Shown: positions 51,308 to 63,230 of the stretch, in pieces
Layout of the letters: each line of letters begins with the position of its first letter
Numbering within the stretch: the stretch's first letter is position 1
Assembly (NCBI RefSeq): GCF_963678635.1
Contig: NC_087064.1
Span: forward strand, 33,332,369-33,396,368
Direction: 5' to 3'
DNA from: Symsagittifera roscoffensis
Lineage: Eukaryota > Xenacoelomorpha > Acoela > Convolutidae
DNA length: 64,000 bases
Program-made: the position numbers and the translations under genes
Notes under the pieces: model-generated
Seen by the model: only the letters and a program-made list of their open reading frames with translations
Told to the model about the DNA's origin: nothing
Database searches by the model: none

Positions 51308-51507
51308 AACTATTTTAGTTAGAGCATTTGACTTGCTTTAATTCAAATTGAATTAATTTTTGCGGCGTTTCAATCCGCCTGCCTTTAGTACGCGTTCAAA
51401 AACTTCATGCCAATTATTCATACTAAATGGGTCAAAACGACAATTACAAAACTGCAAAACAAATAATCACAGAAAAAATATCGTTCTATTTTTGAACTCC
51501 AGAAATT

Positions 51508-52009
51508 ATTATTCCGACTTTCCTAACGAAAGTAACAGAATATTTGTGCTCGGTTGGGTTTTTTTTCTTCAGGCAAATTTCGACTTTTTAACTACCCATT
51601 TTTTACGGGATTTTTATATCATTTAAAAAATATTGTTGTCCTGAGCTTAAATTGGAAAAGATATTTCACCTGTGATCATTTTTTCTGAAGTTATGGGGGT
51701 TTAAAGATTGCCATTTTGGCCAATTTGGGACAATTAAGGCGCGATATATTTTGCGCTAATAACGCGTAAGCGGAAATTGAATCTGTCTTAGAAGTTGTTC
51801 CAAATTGGTTGAAGGAAGCTTATTTGCCATGACTGATGTTACTAGGAGCAAAATTTACCACTTTGTACCTTATATGGCGTGTGGGTGTTTTCATAATATT
51901 TTAATTACTTTTAAATTTTTCTTGCTAATACTGCTCGATAGACTTTAAAACCTTAAAAAACGATCGGAACATCCATGGTTTCGCCCTGGTACGAGCAGTT
52001 TTTTTTGTT
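51508..52009 (+). repeat. TTGTTCCGAC family, near full-length copy
   Basis: It starts TTATTCCGACTTTCCTAACG and ends with GGTTTCGCCCTGGTACGAGC. The middle matches the family throughout. A short reverse-oriented relic (ACTGCTCGTATTAGCGCGAAG) follows at about 52475. Confidence 0.75.
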
Positions 52010-52859
52010 TTCCAAATAGTATAATAAATTTTTTTCAAAAAAATTGAAACCTGAACATAGCCAAGCTTAGAAAAATACCGAGCAAACAATTTCCGCTAGT
52101 GCTTTTCGTAGTCGAAACGATAACTGGAAATTCAATACGGCAAGATATGCTATCATAAATTCTTAACTTCTGAAGTCTGTTCAATTCAAAGTTTTTTTTT
52201 CGACCAAACTGTAATCAATTTTACGACCAAACTGTAATTCAAACTATTGATGTAATAATTTTGCGAAAATTCCGATTCCTTTTCAAGACAAACAATGAGA
52301 TTATAACAAGGTTATGATGAGTTCGAAACACTATTCTAACAACAAAAAATTATTGCCTTGAGAGGGAGTTGCAGGACTTTTTTAAAATTGACGGCCTATG
52401 TTATTTAGAAGAATTTGTAGAAATTCTTTGTCCAAAAAAATTTAACAAGCAGGTTAAAACATAAAGTAGAAACGAAACTGCTCGTATTAGCGCGAAGCTC
52501 GGCATGATCTGAATGCAATTTAACATCCATAAAATAGTTGTTGCTTATAAAAATTGAGACCATGAATGAAAAAAAAAATGAATTTGATTTCGAGTTAGTT
52601 GTCCCAAACTGATCACTTTTCATTTTTTTTTCTCTCAAACAACCTAAATTTTATTTTGTGTTGTTGCTCTATTTGCGTGGCTAAAAGTATTGAAAAACAT
52701 ACATGCGTAACACAATTTTCAATTATAACTTTTACCATATAATTAAAGTTTATGATATCAAATATACAAATTTAATATACACTTTTAACGAAACTCAATG
52801 CAAATCATACAATGACATGCAAAATTTTAAACTATTTGAAAAGACAAGTTTCTTACTTG

Positions 52860-52978
52860 AGAAAATTTAATTATCATTATATTCGGTTGAATGATTATAA
52901 ACTTACGTTCATTCTCTGATTTCAGTGCTTTTTTAAACGTTTTTCTGAACGAGCGATCGTACTTTTCCGGTCATAAAA
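52860..52978 (+). promoter_or_regulatory. 5' region of the ABCG2-like gene with a 3' splice-site-like TTTCAG
   Basis: TCTCTGATTTCAG ends at 52925, 53 bases before the ATG. It could be the end of an intron in the 5'UTR or a trans-splice acceptor. No TATA box stands out. The rest of the short leader has no upstream ATG. Confidence 0.35.
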
Positions 52979-53448
52979 ATGAGCTCTGATCAAATGGGTT
53001 CAAAAACAGGTGATTTTAAATCAAAGCGCAGTGTGATATCATTTCACAACCTAACCTACCGAACCCAAGTGGGAAAACTGTGTAAGAAGAAAGAAAAGAA
53101 AGTGCTCGATGGTGTCAGTGGGTTTTTCGAGCCGGGGTTGAATGCCATTTTGGGTCCGAGTGGAGGTGGGAAAACGAGTCTACTGGATCTTCTGGCTAAG
53201 AGACGAGACGTGAAGAAAAACGAAATGAGTGGCGATATTCTTCTGAATGGAAGGGAATACCCGAGTTACTACAAACACATTGCAGGGTGAGTGTAGAATA
53301 AATTACTGCAGTCCGAATAAGAGTAAACTGTTACTTTTTCAAAACTGCCCATTGCTCAATCAATTTTTATAAACATCCGCCAAATTATCCTTTTTAATAT
53401 CTTCCAGCACATTTTTATATCTATATTGTTTAAAAAAGCTATCTATAA

Positions 53449-53485
<37 letters not shown>

Positions 53486-56400
53486 CAGGGGCGGATTTAG
53501 GGGGGGGGGGCGGACGCCCCCCCCCTCAGGGATTCGACCCCCTGCCGACCCAAAGGGTCCCCCCTTTGATACTTTTTCAGAAATCCATTTTTGGCAGACC
53601 GACCCTAAAATTTTTCTAAAGGCGCCTTTGGCGCCAATATATACTAACTTTGAGGGGGAGCGCGCGCCAAAAAAAACGCTATTTTTTGTCAAAATTTTTA
53701 AATTTATCAAAAAGTGCCCAAAAACGGCTTTTTTGACTGTTTTTTCAAAAATTTGCCTGCGGCGCAGAAAATTTTGCCAAAATTGGGGCAAAACAGTGCT
53801 TTGGGAGAGCTCGAAAAATCAATTTGGTCGACCTAAAAAAAAAAAAAAAGGTCGTCAAAATTTTGGAAAATTTTTTGAAAATCCGCCCCCCCCCTCGAGA
53901 AAATCCTAGATCCGCCCCTGTATATATATATATATATATATATTCTGGAAGCAGCTCTATAAAATAAATTATATGTTTGTGTGTTTGTGTTTGTAGTGAA
54001 CTATGACTGAGTGAAATGTGTAGCTATTAGTTGCATCATATGACCATATGGGGTAGGTGCCGTGCAATAGAAGCCATGGAAAACTTACGTCTTTTTAAAT
54101 TAACGAATTTTCCATAATTGACCGTGATGTATGATTGCTCATTTTTTAATTATGGGGACTTTTTTCATAGATTGTATTAAATATGGTGCTTCGTTTGTTT
54201 TGTATGTTAATGATTTTTCAGTCATTCCAATAGGGGGCGGATCTAGGAGTTTCTCGATGTGGGTGGCAGGGATTTTCAAGTTTTTCGTTTCTAAAATGAA
54301 ATGCAAAATGATTTTCCGAGCTCTCCAAACAAAATGATTTTCCGAGCTCTCCAAAATCATGATAAAGACACTATTTTGACTAAGTCTGTAAAGTTTTTGA
54401 AAAACGCCGTTTGGAAGTTTTTGAACTTATGCGCTACCTTTCAAAACTGGTATATACTTGCGCTAAAGCAATTTCAGAAAACACTTAGCATCGGTTAGCA
54501 CAAAATCATTATCCTAAAAAAGTCCAAAAGTGTACTTTTGGTGGCCAGGGGGTCCATTTATGAGGCCATACTGTGCACTGGATAGGCGCACAATTTTGTG
54601 TGTGACTGTATTTTCCTGGATTCCAGAGACAAGTCTTTAAATATGTTCCAAAATGTAAGTGGATTCCCGCATCCAGTTTCAAGCGTTAATAATCGATTAT
54701 ATTACGATTTTAGTACCAGTCTCACTAAAATTGAGAAACAATCAATTTTAATCAATTAATAATCGATTATAATCTCTCTTTTTAAATTCAAATTATAATT
54801 AATTTTAATCCATTATAATCGATTATAATCGATTATTTATTCGTCTATTTTTCGATATAGTTATAATCGATTATAATTGATTATAATCCATTATTTTTAT
54901 TCAAATTTCTGTTTTATTAGTTTTGCACAAAAATCCATTATAATTGATTATAATTGATTAATCCCTTTTGTTTGTCCATTTTTGTCTTCGAAGTTGCATC
55001 TAAATTGCTTATATTTTATGCTTTTTGTGTACGTTGGTTCCTATGAAAAATGAGAAAAATGTTTTTAAAGTTTTCCAATTAATCCAAATTCATAAGTTTT
55101 TTTTTTTCATTTCTTCCCCATTAGAGTTGTTTTGGGATGCATATTTTAAGCTTTTTTAAACACCAAAACATCAGCAAATTGATTTAGTTTCTTGATTGAT
55201 TCGGAAAATTTATTTTTCATCTACCGCGAGAACCTTTTCACTCATATGAAAGGATCTCTATGAAACTTTTGTTTCGCGGTATAACTTTGTGTTCAGATGA
55301 ACCAAAGTGTTCAAGAGATCTCTCTTTTAGAGATTTTTTTTGACACAAAAAAATAACCCATAAGATATATTACGAATATAAGAAAACTTCGGCAAAATAA
55401 GAGATTATAATCAATTATAATCGATTATAATTGATTTTAAGGGTTTTTAGTAAGAACTACAATCAATTATAAGCAATTATAATCGATTATAAGAGATAAT
55501 AATCTCTTGGAAAATATCACGATTATAATCAATTATAAATCCCTTAAAGACCTAATTTTGGTAATTATAATCGATTATAATTGTCAAAAAAACATCATAA
55601 TAATCCGTTATAATCGATTATTTACGCCTAAACGGATGCGGGTTCCACTAAGAAAATTTTAGTGGATTCCGCGTACAAATACCTGTAACGTAATTTTTGT
55701 CGGCACATTTGTTTTGTTGCGGATTCCGCAACAAGCAAATATAGCTAGTTGTTCTGGAATCCGCAACTGTAAGTGGATTCCGCAAAATGTAAGAGGAATC
55801 CGCAAAATTTGTAAGCGAACTTTTGAGAAAAGTATAGTGCGCCTCCCCCTCTCCTCTTTGTAATCCTCTACTGATTTCCCAACAGCAACTGTAACAGTAG
55901 GAATTGTTTTTCCGATTCTTTCACCAGTGAAGGTTTTTTTGATGGGTTTTGATAATTATCTCTATGCGACTGATGTTTAGTCATTTTCCATTAAAACTAT
56001 GGATGTGTATGGTTGCTAATTGTTCCGACTTTCGAAACGAAAGTAACGGAATATTTGTGCTCGGGGTGGGTTTTTTTTTTCTTCAGACAAATTTCGACTT
56101 TTTAACTAGCCATTTTTGACGGAATTTTTTTTTATCATTCAAAAGGTATTGTTGTCCTGAGCTTAAATTTGAAAAGATATTTCACCTGTGATCATTTTTC
56201 GTAAAGTTATGAGGGTTTAAAGATTGCCATTTTGACCAATTTGGGACAATTAACGCGCGATATAATTCGCGCTATTAACGCGTAAGCGGAGATTTAATCC
56301 GTCTTATAAATCGTTCCAAATTGGTTGAACGAAACTTATTTGCCATAATTGATTTGTTACAAGGAACGAAATCTATCTTCTTATACTTTATATGGCGTGT

Positions 56401-58739
56401 GGGGGGATGATTTTTATAAAAAATTTCAAGTTTTAGAAAAAAAAACTTCATTTTATTTTATTTCATTTAAGTTTTTTTTGTTATTACTGCTGCTCCATAA
56501 ACCTTAAAAGACAGTCGGAACATTCAGGGCTTCGCCCTGATACGAGCATTCTTGTTATCTTTTATTAGTTGTTTTTGAAATGTTTATTTTTGAGGCCTAG
56601 AAATGTTTTTGAGAAAACGGGCCAACAATTTTGATTTTAATCATAAAATTGCGGTTTTCAGTGCACAATCCCCCTCTCAGTATAAGAATATTTTCTTTTT
56701 ATTGATTGATTGTCATTTCAGTTATGTAGTGCAAGATGACGTTGTCTATGGCACTCTAACTGTGCGAGAGAACATCACCTTTGCCGCCAATCTACGACTG
56801 AACACGACAGGATCAGAGGAAAGAGACCGAGTGATTGACGACCTCCTGTCCGAACTGAATCTGAACAAGTGTGCGGACACTAAAGTGGGCAATGAGATGA
56901 TCAAAGGGGTGTCGGGCGGAGAGCGGAAGAGATGTAATATTGCAATGGAGTTGATCACTCTGCCAGATATTCTTTTCCTCGGTCAGTTTAAGTATTATTG
57001 CTCCGAACATTGAAGTGGCGAGCAACTTTGCCATTAGGTGTAATTCAGCGATTTTAACATTTTAACGCAAATTAATTTCCATTTGTGCAAGAAATTAGAG
57101 CGAAAAACTATCTCTATAAAACTAGCTGTTGAAATTTCAGATCAAAACATCTTTAAAAAAGAAAACATTTTCATTTTTGTTATGGAGGTTGCAAAGATCC
57201 GGCCTTTCCAAGATCCGTTAACTACTTCAGCATCGCTTCTCTCCAAACAACCTTTTGCACAGTGATGCTGAAAATTGATTTGTTCCTCAGCAATCTCAAT
57301 GTTTTTTTTCTCCAGATGAGCCTACGACTGGACTGGATGCATCTATGTCTTACTCGGTGATGATCAGTGTGCGCAAACTGGCAATTAGCCGAGGTTGCAC
57401 AGTCATATTCAGTATACACCAACCCCGCTATGCCATCTTCTCCATGTTCGACCGGCTGCACCTTCTATCGTGTTTCGGTCAGACTGTCTTCCACGGAAAG
57501 TCAGCCGAAGCTGTGAATTTTCTCGAAAAGATTGGACTCACGTGCGAAGCTCACAACAACCCGGCAGACTTTTTTCTAGATGTGATCATGAAAAACAGCG
57601 ACGCCAACGAACAAAATGAGCCTCTGGCATACGACAACAAAGCCATGCAACTCGTGAATGAGGATTCAGCCAAGAAGTCTTACAAAGTTAGCATTAAGCA
57701 AATGGCAGACGACGAAGACGACGATGATGAAAAAACCGAAAAAATGAATTTGCCCAAAATGTTTCGCGACTCGGCCGAACATCGAAGTATCCTCGGCGAC
57801 TGCGAAGCAATCACAGTTTCCAGTAAGAAAAAAGTCGACGAAGCGGAATCGCATTCGAAGAAGGATTTCAGCGTAAACTTCTTCTTCCAACTACTCTTTT
57901 TACTGCAGCGACAGTTCAAAGACTTCATAAGGAACCCTCAAAAGTGCATAATGCCTTCAATCGTGAGCGCCATGATCGGAATTGTCTGCGGCTTGGTTTG
58001 GTTCGACCTGGACGTTTCAATAACCGGGTTCCGAAACTACTACGGAGCTGTGGCGTTCCTCGTTGTAAATGTGATGTTTCAAAATCTCGCAGCTATCGAG
58101 CTATTTATAGGAGGACGGGCTATCTTCTTGCATGAACTGTCAAATGGCTATTACAGTACAGGAGCGTTTTTCATTTCGAAGCTCGCAGTTGACATGGCCC
58201 TTCAGCAGTTTCTGCCAGCGACAATTTTCATAAGCATTTTCTACTGGATGGCTGGTTTTCCTGCCGATTTCGGAGCCTTTATCTTTACAGTTCTGGGAGG
58301 GTTTCTGATTTGCTTATCCGCAAGTGGCGTCGCCTTTTTCTTCAGCGTTTTGGCCGGCGTTCTGTCTCTGGCATCGGCACTAATGACATTGACAATGATT
58401 CTGTTTTTCCTGTTTTCGGGACTTCTGATCAACTTGAGCAGCGTGCCTAAAGTTCTTTCTTGGCCGCAGTATCTCAGCATCATGAGGTATGGAATGAATG
58501 CTGTGAGTATCCCAATCATCAGTCCTCTGAAGTTCTGCGGCGAAAGGAGTCTGAGGTTGGAAAATGGGACTGTAATATCAGGCGAGATGTGTATCACCGG
58601 TAAGGATCAGCTGAGCAATGCTGACATGCCATACAAATCAGAGGACAAGTGGTTCGAACTGGGGATGGTGGCAGTGATTGCAACTGTTTTCATCGTGTTC
58701 ACCTTCATCAAACTTTTGACTATAAAAAAGAACAAATAA
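52979..58739 (+). CDS. ABCG2-like: ABCG2-type half ABC transporter
   Basis: Exons 52979-53286, 56722-56981 and 57316-58739 join in phase to 663 residues, close to vertebrate ABCG2 (655). The N-terminal nucleotide-binding domain has Walker A GPSGGGKT (59-66), a Q-loop (VVQDDVVYG), signature VSGGE (166-170), Walker B ILFLDEPT (186-193, with Asp190 split by intron 2) and an H-loop in IFSIHQPR. An acidic linker (DDEDDDDEKTEK) precedes six membrane segments. The last extracellular loop has two Cys and an NGT glycosylation site, as in ABCG2. Such half-transporters form dimers in the plasma membrane and export drugs, urate or porphyrins; the substrate here is unknown. Intron 1 (3.4 kb) is full of transposons; intron 2 is 334 bp. 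AATAAA (58735-58740) overlaps the stop codon. The order of domains (NBD first) excludes ABCA and ABCB types. Confidence 0.93.
53441..53485. repeat. (TA)n microsatellite, left half
   Basis: AT/TA dinucleotide run in intron 1 that was split by the MITE at 53486-53920; the other half is at 53921-53942. Confidence 0.85.
53486..53920 (+). mobile_element. hAT-like MITE, complete
   Basis: Perfect terminal inverted repeat: CAGGGGCGGATTTAGG at the left, CCTAGATCCGCCCCTG at the right. It inserted into a TA repeat, so the flanking duplication reads TATATATA but cannot be measured. The inside includes GATTCGACCCCCTGCCGAC and GCGGCGCAGAAAATTTTGCC. ORFs on both strands here are not genes. Confidence 0.88.
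54232..54554 (+). mobile_element. hAT-like MITE, right end lost
   Basis: It starts GGGGGCGGATCTAGGAG. ATGATTTTCCGAGCTCTCC is duplicated in tandem inside it. GGTGGCCAGGGGGTCC is the last recognisable part, followed at once by the CATTACGAGG family element. Confidence 0.65.
54555..55840 (+). mobile_element. CATTACGAGG family transposon interrupted by a foldback
   Basis: It starts CATTTATGAGGCCATACTGTGCACTGG. The interior (TTCCTGGATTCCAGAGACAAG, GTGGATT...CCACTAAG, TTGTCGGCACAT, repeated AATCCGCAA) matches the copies at 13660 and 59939 but is split at 54666-55642 by a foldback element. The right inverted end is not clear. Confidence 0.65.
54666..55642. mobile_element. Foldback element with GATTATAATCGATTATAATC units
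   Basis: The ends are inverted: CCCGCATCCAGTTTC... at the left and ...CTAAACGGATGCGGG at the right; the next ~20 bases also match with small gaps. TT flanks both ends and is single in the uninterrupted host repeat, so the duplication is probably 2 bp. Most of the 977 bp is made of GATTATAATC-type palindromes, with a ~350-bp unrelated core (about 55000-55340). No ORF. Confidence 0.75.
56020..56556 (+). repeat. TTGTTCCGAC family, full-length copy
   Basis: It starts TTGTTCCGACTTTCGAAAC and ends CAGGGCTTCGCCCTG, ATACGAGCATTCTTGTT. 537 bp. It lies in intron 1 of the ABCG2-like gene, 165 bases before exon 2. Confidence 0.85.
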
Positions 58740-58796
58740 ACTGCATAACTACAAAAAACAAACCTAAAAGACAACCGCACGAATATATATAATTTC

Positions 58797-59110
58797 AGGA
58801 GCGGATTAAGGAGGGGGGATGTGCGAGCGACCTTTCTCAGGGATTCGACACACTGAATGCTCAAAGGGTCCCCGACACACTGAATACTCAAAGCATTCCA
58901 AATAGTGCCTAAAATTGACATTTGTTCGTCGTTTTTGGTCTTTTTTTGGTTGCAAAAAACGTCGTTTTTGGTCTTTTTTTCGCAAAACTTTGCGTGTATT
59001 ACTGAAGTTTTGTTTCAAAAAGATCTTCATAGAGTGTTGTAAGAAAAGGACGAGAAATGTTTTTTTTCTGAACATATGCTCCCTCGAGAAAGTTCAACAT
59101 CAGCCCCTGA
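58797..59110 (+). mobile_element. hAT-like MITE, rearranged
   Basis: It starts CAGGAGCGGATTAAGGAGGG and ends CATCAGCCCCTG. The CTCAGGGATTCGACACACTG block is kept, GACACACTGAAT is duplicated, and a GTCGTTTTTGGTCTTTTTTT direct repeat replaces the middle. A further poor relic lies at about 59200-59420. Confidence 0.6.
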
Positions 59111-59938
59111 CTGTACATCTGAACGGTCGCTCTTATATATAGAAAGGTTATTTTCAATTTAAGTTATCCAGATAAATAAAGCCTATTTTATTTTTAAGGA
59201 GCGGCCTGGTCTAGTAGTGGAAACAAGCGTGTGCAGAAATATTCTTGAAGAGGCTGATTTTTGAAAAAAATATAGTCACCTTTCTTTGGTCAATCAGTTT
59301 AATTTGTTTAAACTAAGCTCTAAAGTGACAATATTTTGAACTAGAAAAAATTTGTTTTAGAAAAAAATGGTGTTTTTACAATTTTTGGAAAAATTTGACA
59401 ATAAGTGGTTACTTTTCAGCGGCATTATATATATAAATGGTCATACTTAGGGCGTAGCAGTTTTACTAAGAGAAACAAGGGCTCGGTCATATATCTTGTC
59501 CAGATCATCTATATCAGTGAGTTTAAGTTAGCGTTACAAGTCTAACTTTATCTCATTGATTTTTTTATCTGTTTGAGTTGAAAAAATCATTATAAAAGCA
59601 ACAGAAGCAATTAAAATAGATAGAGCATAAAATTTGAACAATTATTTTATTCTTAACACTAATTCTGGACACTTCTGAATGGTTATGTTAGTTTAACAAT
59701 TTAAAAAAAACACCTCTCAGTTCTGGAAACGTTTAAGTTTGCAAATGTTTTTTTTTCACAAAATTGAGCGATAATGCGTTAATTCCTCGTTGTTTAATCA
59801 TCAAACGTTTCGTTTCATTCGATAAAATTTTCCTCTTACCACTCACAGGGAAACTTTACAGTAGTTTTGTGTTGATTTTAAAAAAATCAAACATTTGTCC
59901 ATTTGTCAAATCAATGGTTTGAAGGTGTTCTAATATTC

Positions 59939-61352
59939 CATTACGAGGCCAACCTGTGCACTGAATAGGCGCACATTTTTGTGTCTGTATGTTCCTGGAT
60001 TCTAGCGAAAAATGAAAAACCATATTCCAAAATGTAAATGGATTCCACTAACAAAACTTCCGTGGATCCGCGTACAAATAAACCTCTAGCGGAAATTTTG
60101 TCGATACATTTTTTGTGTCGTGGGTTCTGCAACAAGCGAACATAGCTAGTTTTTCTGGATTCGGCAACTGTAAGTGAATTCCGCAAAATGTAAGTAGAAA
60201 CCGCTAATGTAAGTGTAATCCGCAAAATGTGTAAGCGGATTCCGCGAACTGTAAGTGAATTCCGAAAATTGTTTATTGCTTTACTTGCATATGAACATTT
60301 AAAAAAAACTAGAGCTGGAATTGTTATCTTTAGCAATTCAGAGTTTAAAAGCAAGGATTTAAGCATTGTCAGCGGAATTCACGAACAAATTTTAAAAAAA
60401 ATTGGTTAACTTAATCGGTGGATGTCACCTTTAAGTATTTGCCATACATATCCCAGCAAGCTATTTTTGGAATCACAGTTTTGGAAACACAACACCGATC
60501 AAATTCATTACCAGGAGAAATTGAGTTGAAAGTGTTTGGAAACAAAACATACAGCATATCGCCCAATTAGGTCAGTATTTGGGATTCCATCAATTCCAAA
60601 TACTAATTTAGTAATATCCGATTTTAGTGAGTTCAAATCATGAAGGCAGTATTTGGAAACACAATCTTGGAATAAAATCAAAATTTGGGATTATAATGGG
60701 TTCAGAGCACTTGATTTGAAAACATCAATATTTGAGATGAGATGGTTAGTTAAAAGTTAAAGTGATCAGTATTTGAGATGAGATGCTTAGTGGAAGTTGT
60801 CAGTATTTGAGATGAGATGGTTGGCTGAAAACAAAGGGTAATTTAAAACGTATATGTTTTAATTGAAATGATTTGAAATGAACTGATAAATTAGCTTACT
60901 TAGTAATTGAGATTGAACTTGCTGGTGATCACATAGTGAATAAATGATATAATTGATAACGTTAATACAAACATACGTATATGTAATGGAATCCGCAAAC
61001 AAAATGCGGATTCCACTTACAATTTGCGGATTCCACTTACAATTTGCAGATTCCGCTTACACTTGCGGATTCTGCAACAGCTTATTTTAAATATACTCAT
61101 GATTTATTATTTGTTTGTGAAATCAACTAACTAATCCGGGTTCCGTGAATGCTGTTGCAAAGTCCGCAAGTTCGCCTACTTTTGGAGCAATTGTGAGCGG
61201 TGCAGTGTTTAAGGTATTTGTTTGTGGAATCCAAAACACCAAAAAAGAATCAAATAAAAGTAGCAATGATGCGGATTCCACGACAAACCTGATTTTGGCT
61301 TGTTGCGGATTCCGCTTACAATGCACTGAATGCACAGTTTGGCCTTGTAATG
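59939..61352 (+). mobile_element. CATTACGAGG family transposon, long copy
   Basis: Left end CATTACGAGGCCAACCTGTG; right end, read in reverse complement, CATTACAAGGCCAAACTGTG. Subterminal regions carry GCGGATTCCGC-type repeats on both sides. The middle (about 60300-60960) holds unrelated AT-rich sequence with a repeated CAGTATTTGAGATGAGATG phrase. No transposase ORF, so non-autonomous. Confidence 0.72.
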
Positions 61353-61990
61353 TCAGTGTCTGTTGTTAGGCTTTAAAAAGAATGGATGCCGATCGCTTTA
61401 TTGTCCATTTTTCAAGGCAAAACAAAATAACCAGTCCACCTAAAGGTCGACACATTTGTTTTTATTATCTAGATCAAAGCAGGGGAAAATATTAAACCAA
61501 TTTTGAAAGAACGAACTGAATTGGACAGGTAGTTTTGAAGTTAAACGCTAAGTTAGTGTAGAAACACTTCTTTAAATCAGACTGGTTTTTAAAAAAGTGA
61601 AATCTTAAATTATTGTAGTAAATGCAATGCTACATCTCACTGCCTTCTTTAGATGGATAGTCTTTCGAAACACACTATTACTTTAGTATCAAGTTATAAT
61701 TAAAGATTATATTTCAGGGTTTAAAATTTGAAATGAAAAGCACACTCTAAAAAACATTATATAATTGTTTCTTCTGAAAACTTGTGTTACTTTTCTGTCT
61801 TTTTCTCTCTTTGTCAGCCTTTAATCATTCTTAATTTTGTTAGAATCCAAGAACACCATTTCTTGATCGTATCTTTCGGGAGCTTTGTGGTGTTCATCAA
61901 AATCGGTTCTGACCTTTTGGTGTTCAACATCATCATCATCATCATCGTATGGCAACCACGTTCTGAGATTTTGCTCTTTCTCCCCATTAA
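61353..61990. other. No recognised feature
   Basis: AT-rich sequence with a short CAT microsatellite near 61930. An antisense ORF reading through it is compositional. Confidence 0.4.
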
Positions 61991-61998
61991 AAGTTAAT

Positions 61999-62175
61999 AC
62001 TCAGTAGAGCTTCTTCTGCTTCTTTTTTTGCTGAATCCGTCTTTGTTTAGTTTAGCTAAGAGCTTTTGGATCATATCTGGTTTGCATTCCATTGCTAATC
62101 AACAATATGCATTGATTTTTTCGGTGTCAAACATAATCCGACAATTGGGACATTTGTTTCCGTACAAAGGTTAAG
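61999..62175 (-). pseudogene. Possible RING-type exon fragment
   Basis: On the minus strand one frame reads YGNKCPNCRIMFDTEKINAYC and stops. After a frame change, ATG (about 62091) starts ECKPDMIQKLLAKLNKDGFS and ends STEY at a stop. CPNCR suits the last Cys pair of a RING finger, but the first pairs are absent and no acceptor is convincing. It may be a relic or a chance match. Confidence 0.25.
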
Positions 62176-62639
62176 TTACACAAACCCACCATACACAAAC
62201 TCACCACGGTGAAAATAAAAGTATTTATGAAAGTTATTTTGTTCGGTGTCACTGATCTGACACCATTAAATTTTTTAATGAAAAAAATTGTTAAAGCATT
62301 TCTAAGAACTATAAGAAAGAAGATTTAAAAAATCAAAATTCTTGTCAATGACCAAAAACATCAGAAAATAAGCCACAGTATGAGGACCAAATCTTATTGG
62401 ACTTAAGTATACCAATAAAGTTGAAAACTTAGGAGAAGGTTGGTTGGCATATTTGATGGCGTACTTGACTTATTGAAATTTTAAATGATCAATTTTGACT
62501 TGTCCCACTCTTGATCAAGCCAAATAACTAAAATTTTGCAACTGTATTGCAAGATTTATTTTTATTTTCAAGATACTTTTTTGTCTGTAGAACAATTAGA
62601 TAACTTATCATACGATTTTTGATGATTTTCCTGGTACTG

Positions 62640-63230
62640 ACTTTTTACTATAACTCTGGTCTTCACTTGGCCAGACCTTCTATTCGTATCAGAAATGTTC
62701 TCTTTACTCTGGGAATGCTGCTGATACTGTTTTTTATGATATCTATACCAAAAACCAATACTTATAGTGTATATTGATCCTTTGGCATCATATTATTAAG
62801 CCAGGTATCGTTTAGATCGTTTTAGTTGCTCTTTTGGGCTAGCTACGTAGTTTTTGTGTGTTTTCTTTCAATGAACATGTTAGTTTTTTTAAACTGATCT
62901 ATTTTTCTATCTACTTCTAAATTCATAACAACCTAAGTAAATGCTCCTCCAATTATTTCGCTGCGTGCATTCAAACTAAAATCTTTGTTACATGTTGGTA
63001 CTTGGTGTATGGTCTTCTACTTGCTGCCAAGTTGCGGCCGGATTTTCGACCAAAAACTGATTGGTTTTTTTTTGTAAACTTGAGGGGTTCAATTTGAAAA
63101 CTAAAAATTCTGTTTTGTTTGAAGTTCCTTGATCATCATTAAAAGTTGGTTTTCGCCATCTGCGATGTGATCTGTTGAGGAGTCTGATTACTACCGTTGT
63201 GAAAAATGGGACTTATATGATATTTTGAAC
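62640..63230 (-). pseudogene. Retroelement gag remnant
   Basis: On the minus strand a frame reads RWRKPTFNDDQGTSN, then FLVENPAATWQQVEDH and, after stops, ECTQRNNWRSIYLGCYEFRS and KNYVASPKEQLKRSKRY. The order and the VENPAATWQQ phrase fit the gag of an LTR retrotransposon. At least three stops break it. No pol was found beside it. Confidence 0.45.

Noticed and set aside
53360-53909. ORFs of 143 and 93 codons on opposite strands
   Set aside because: Both run through the hAT-like MITE and translate its inverted ends; similar frames occur in other MITE copies.
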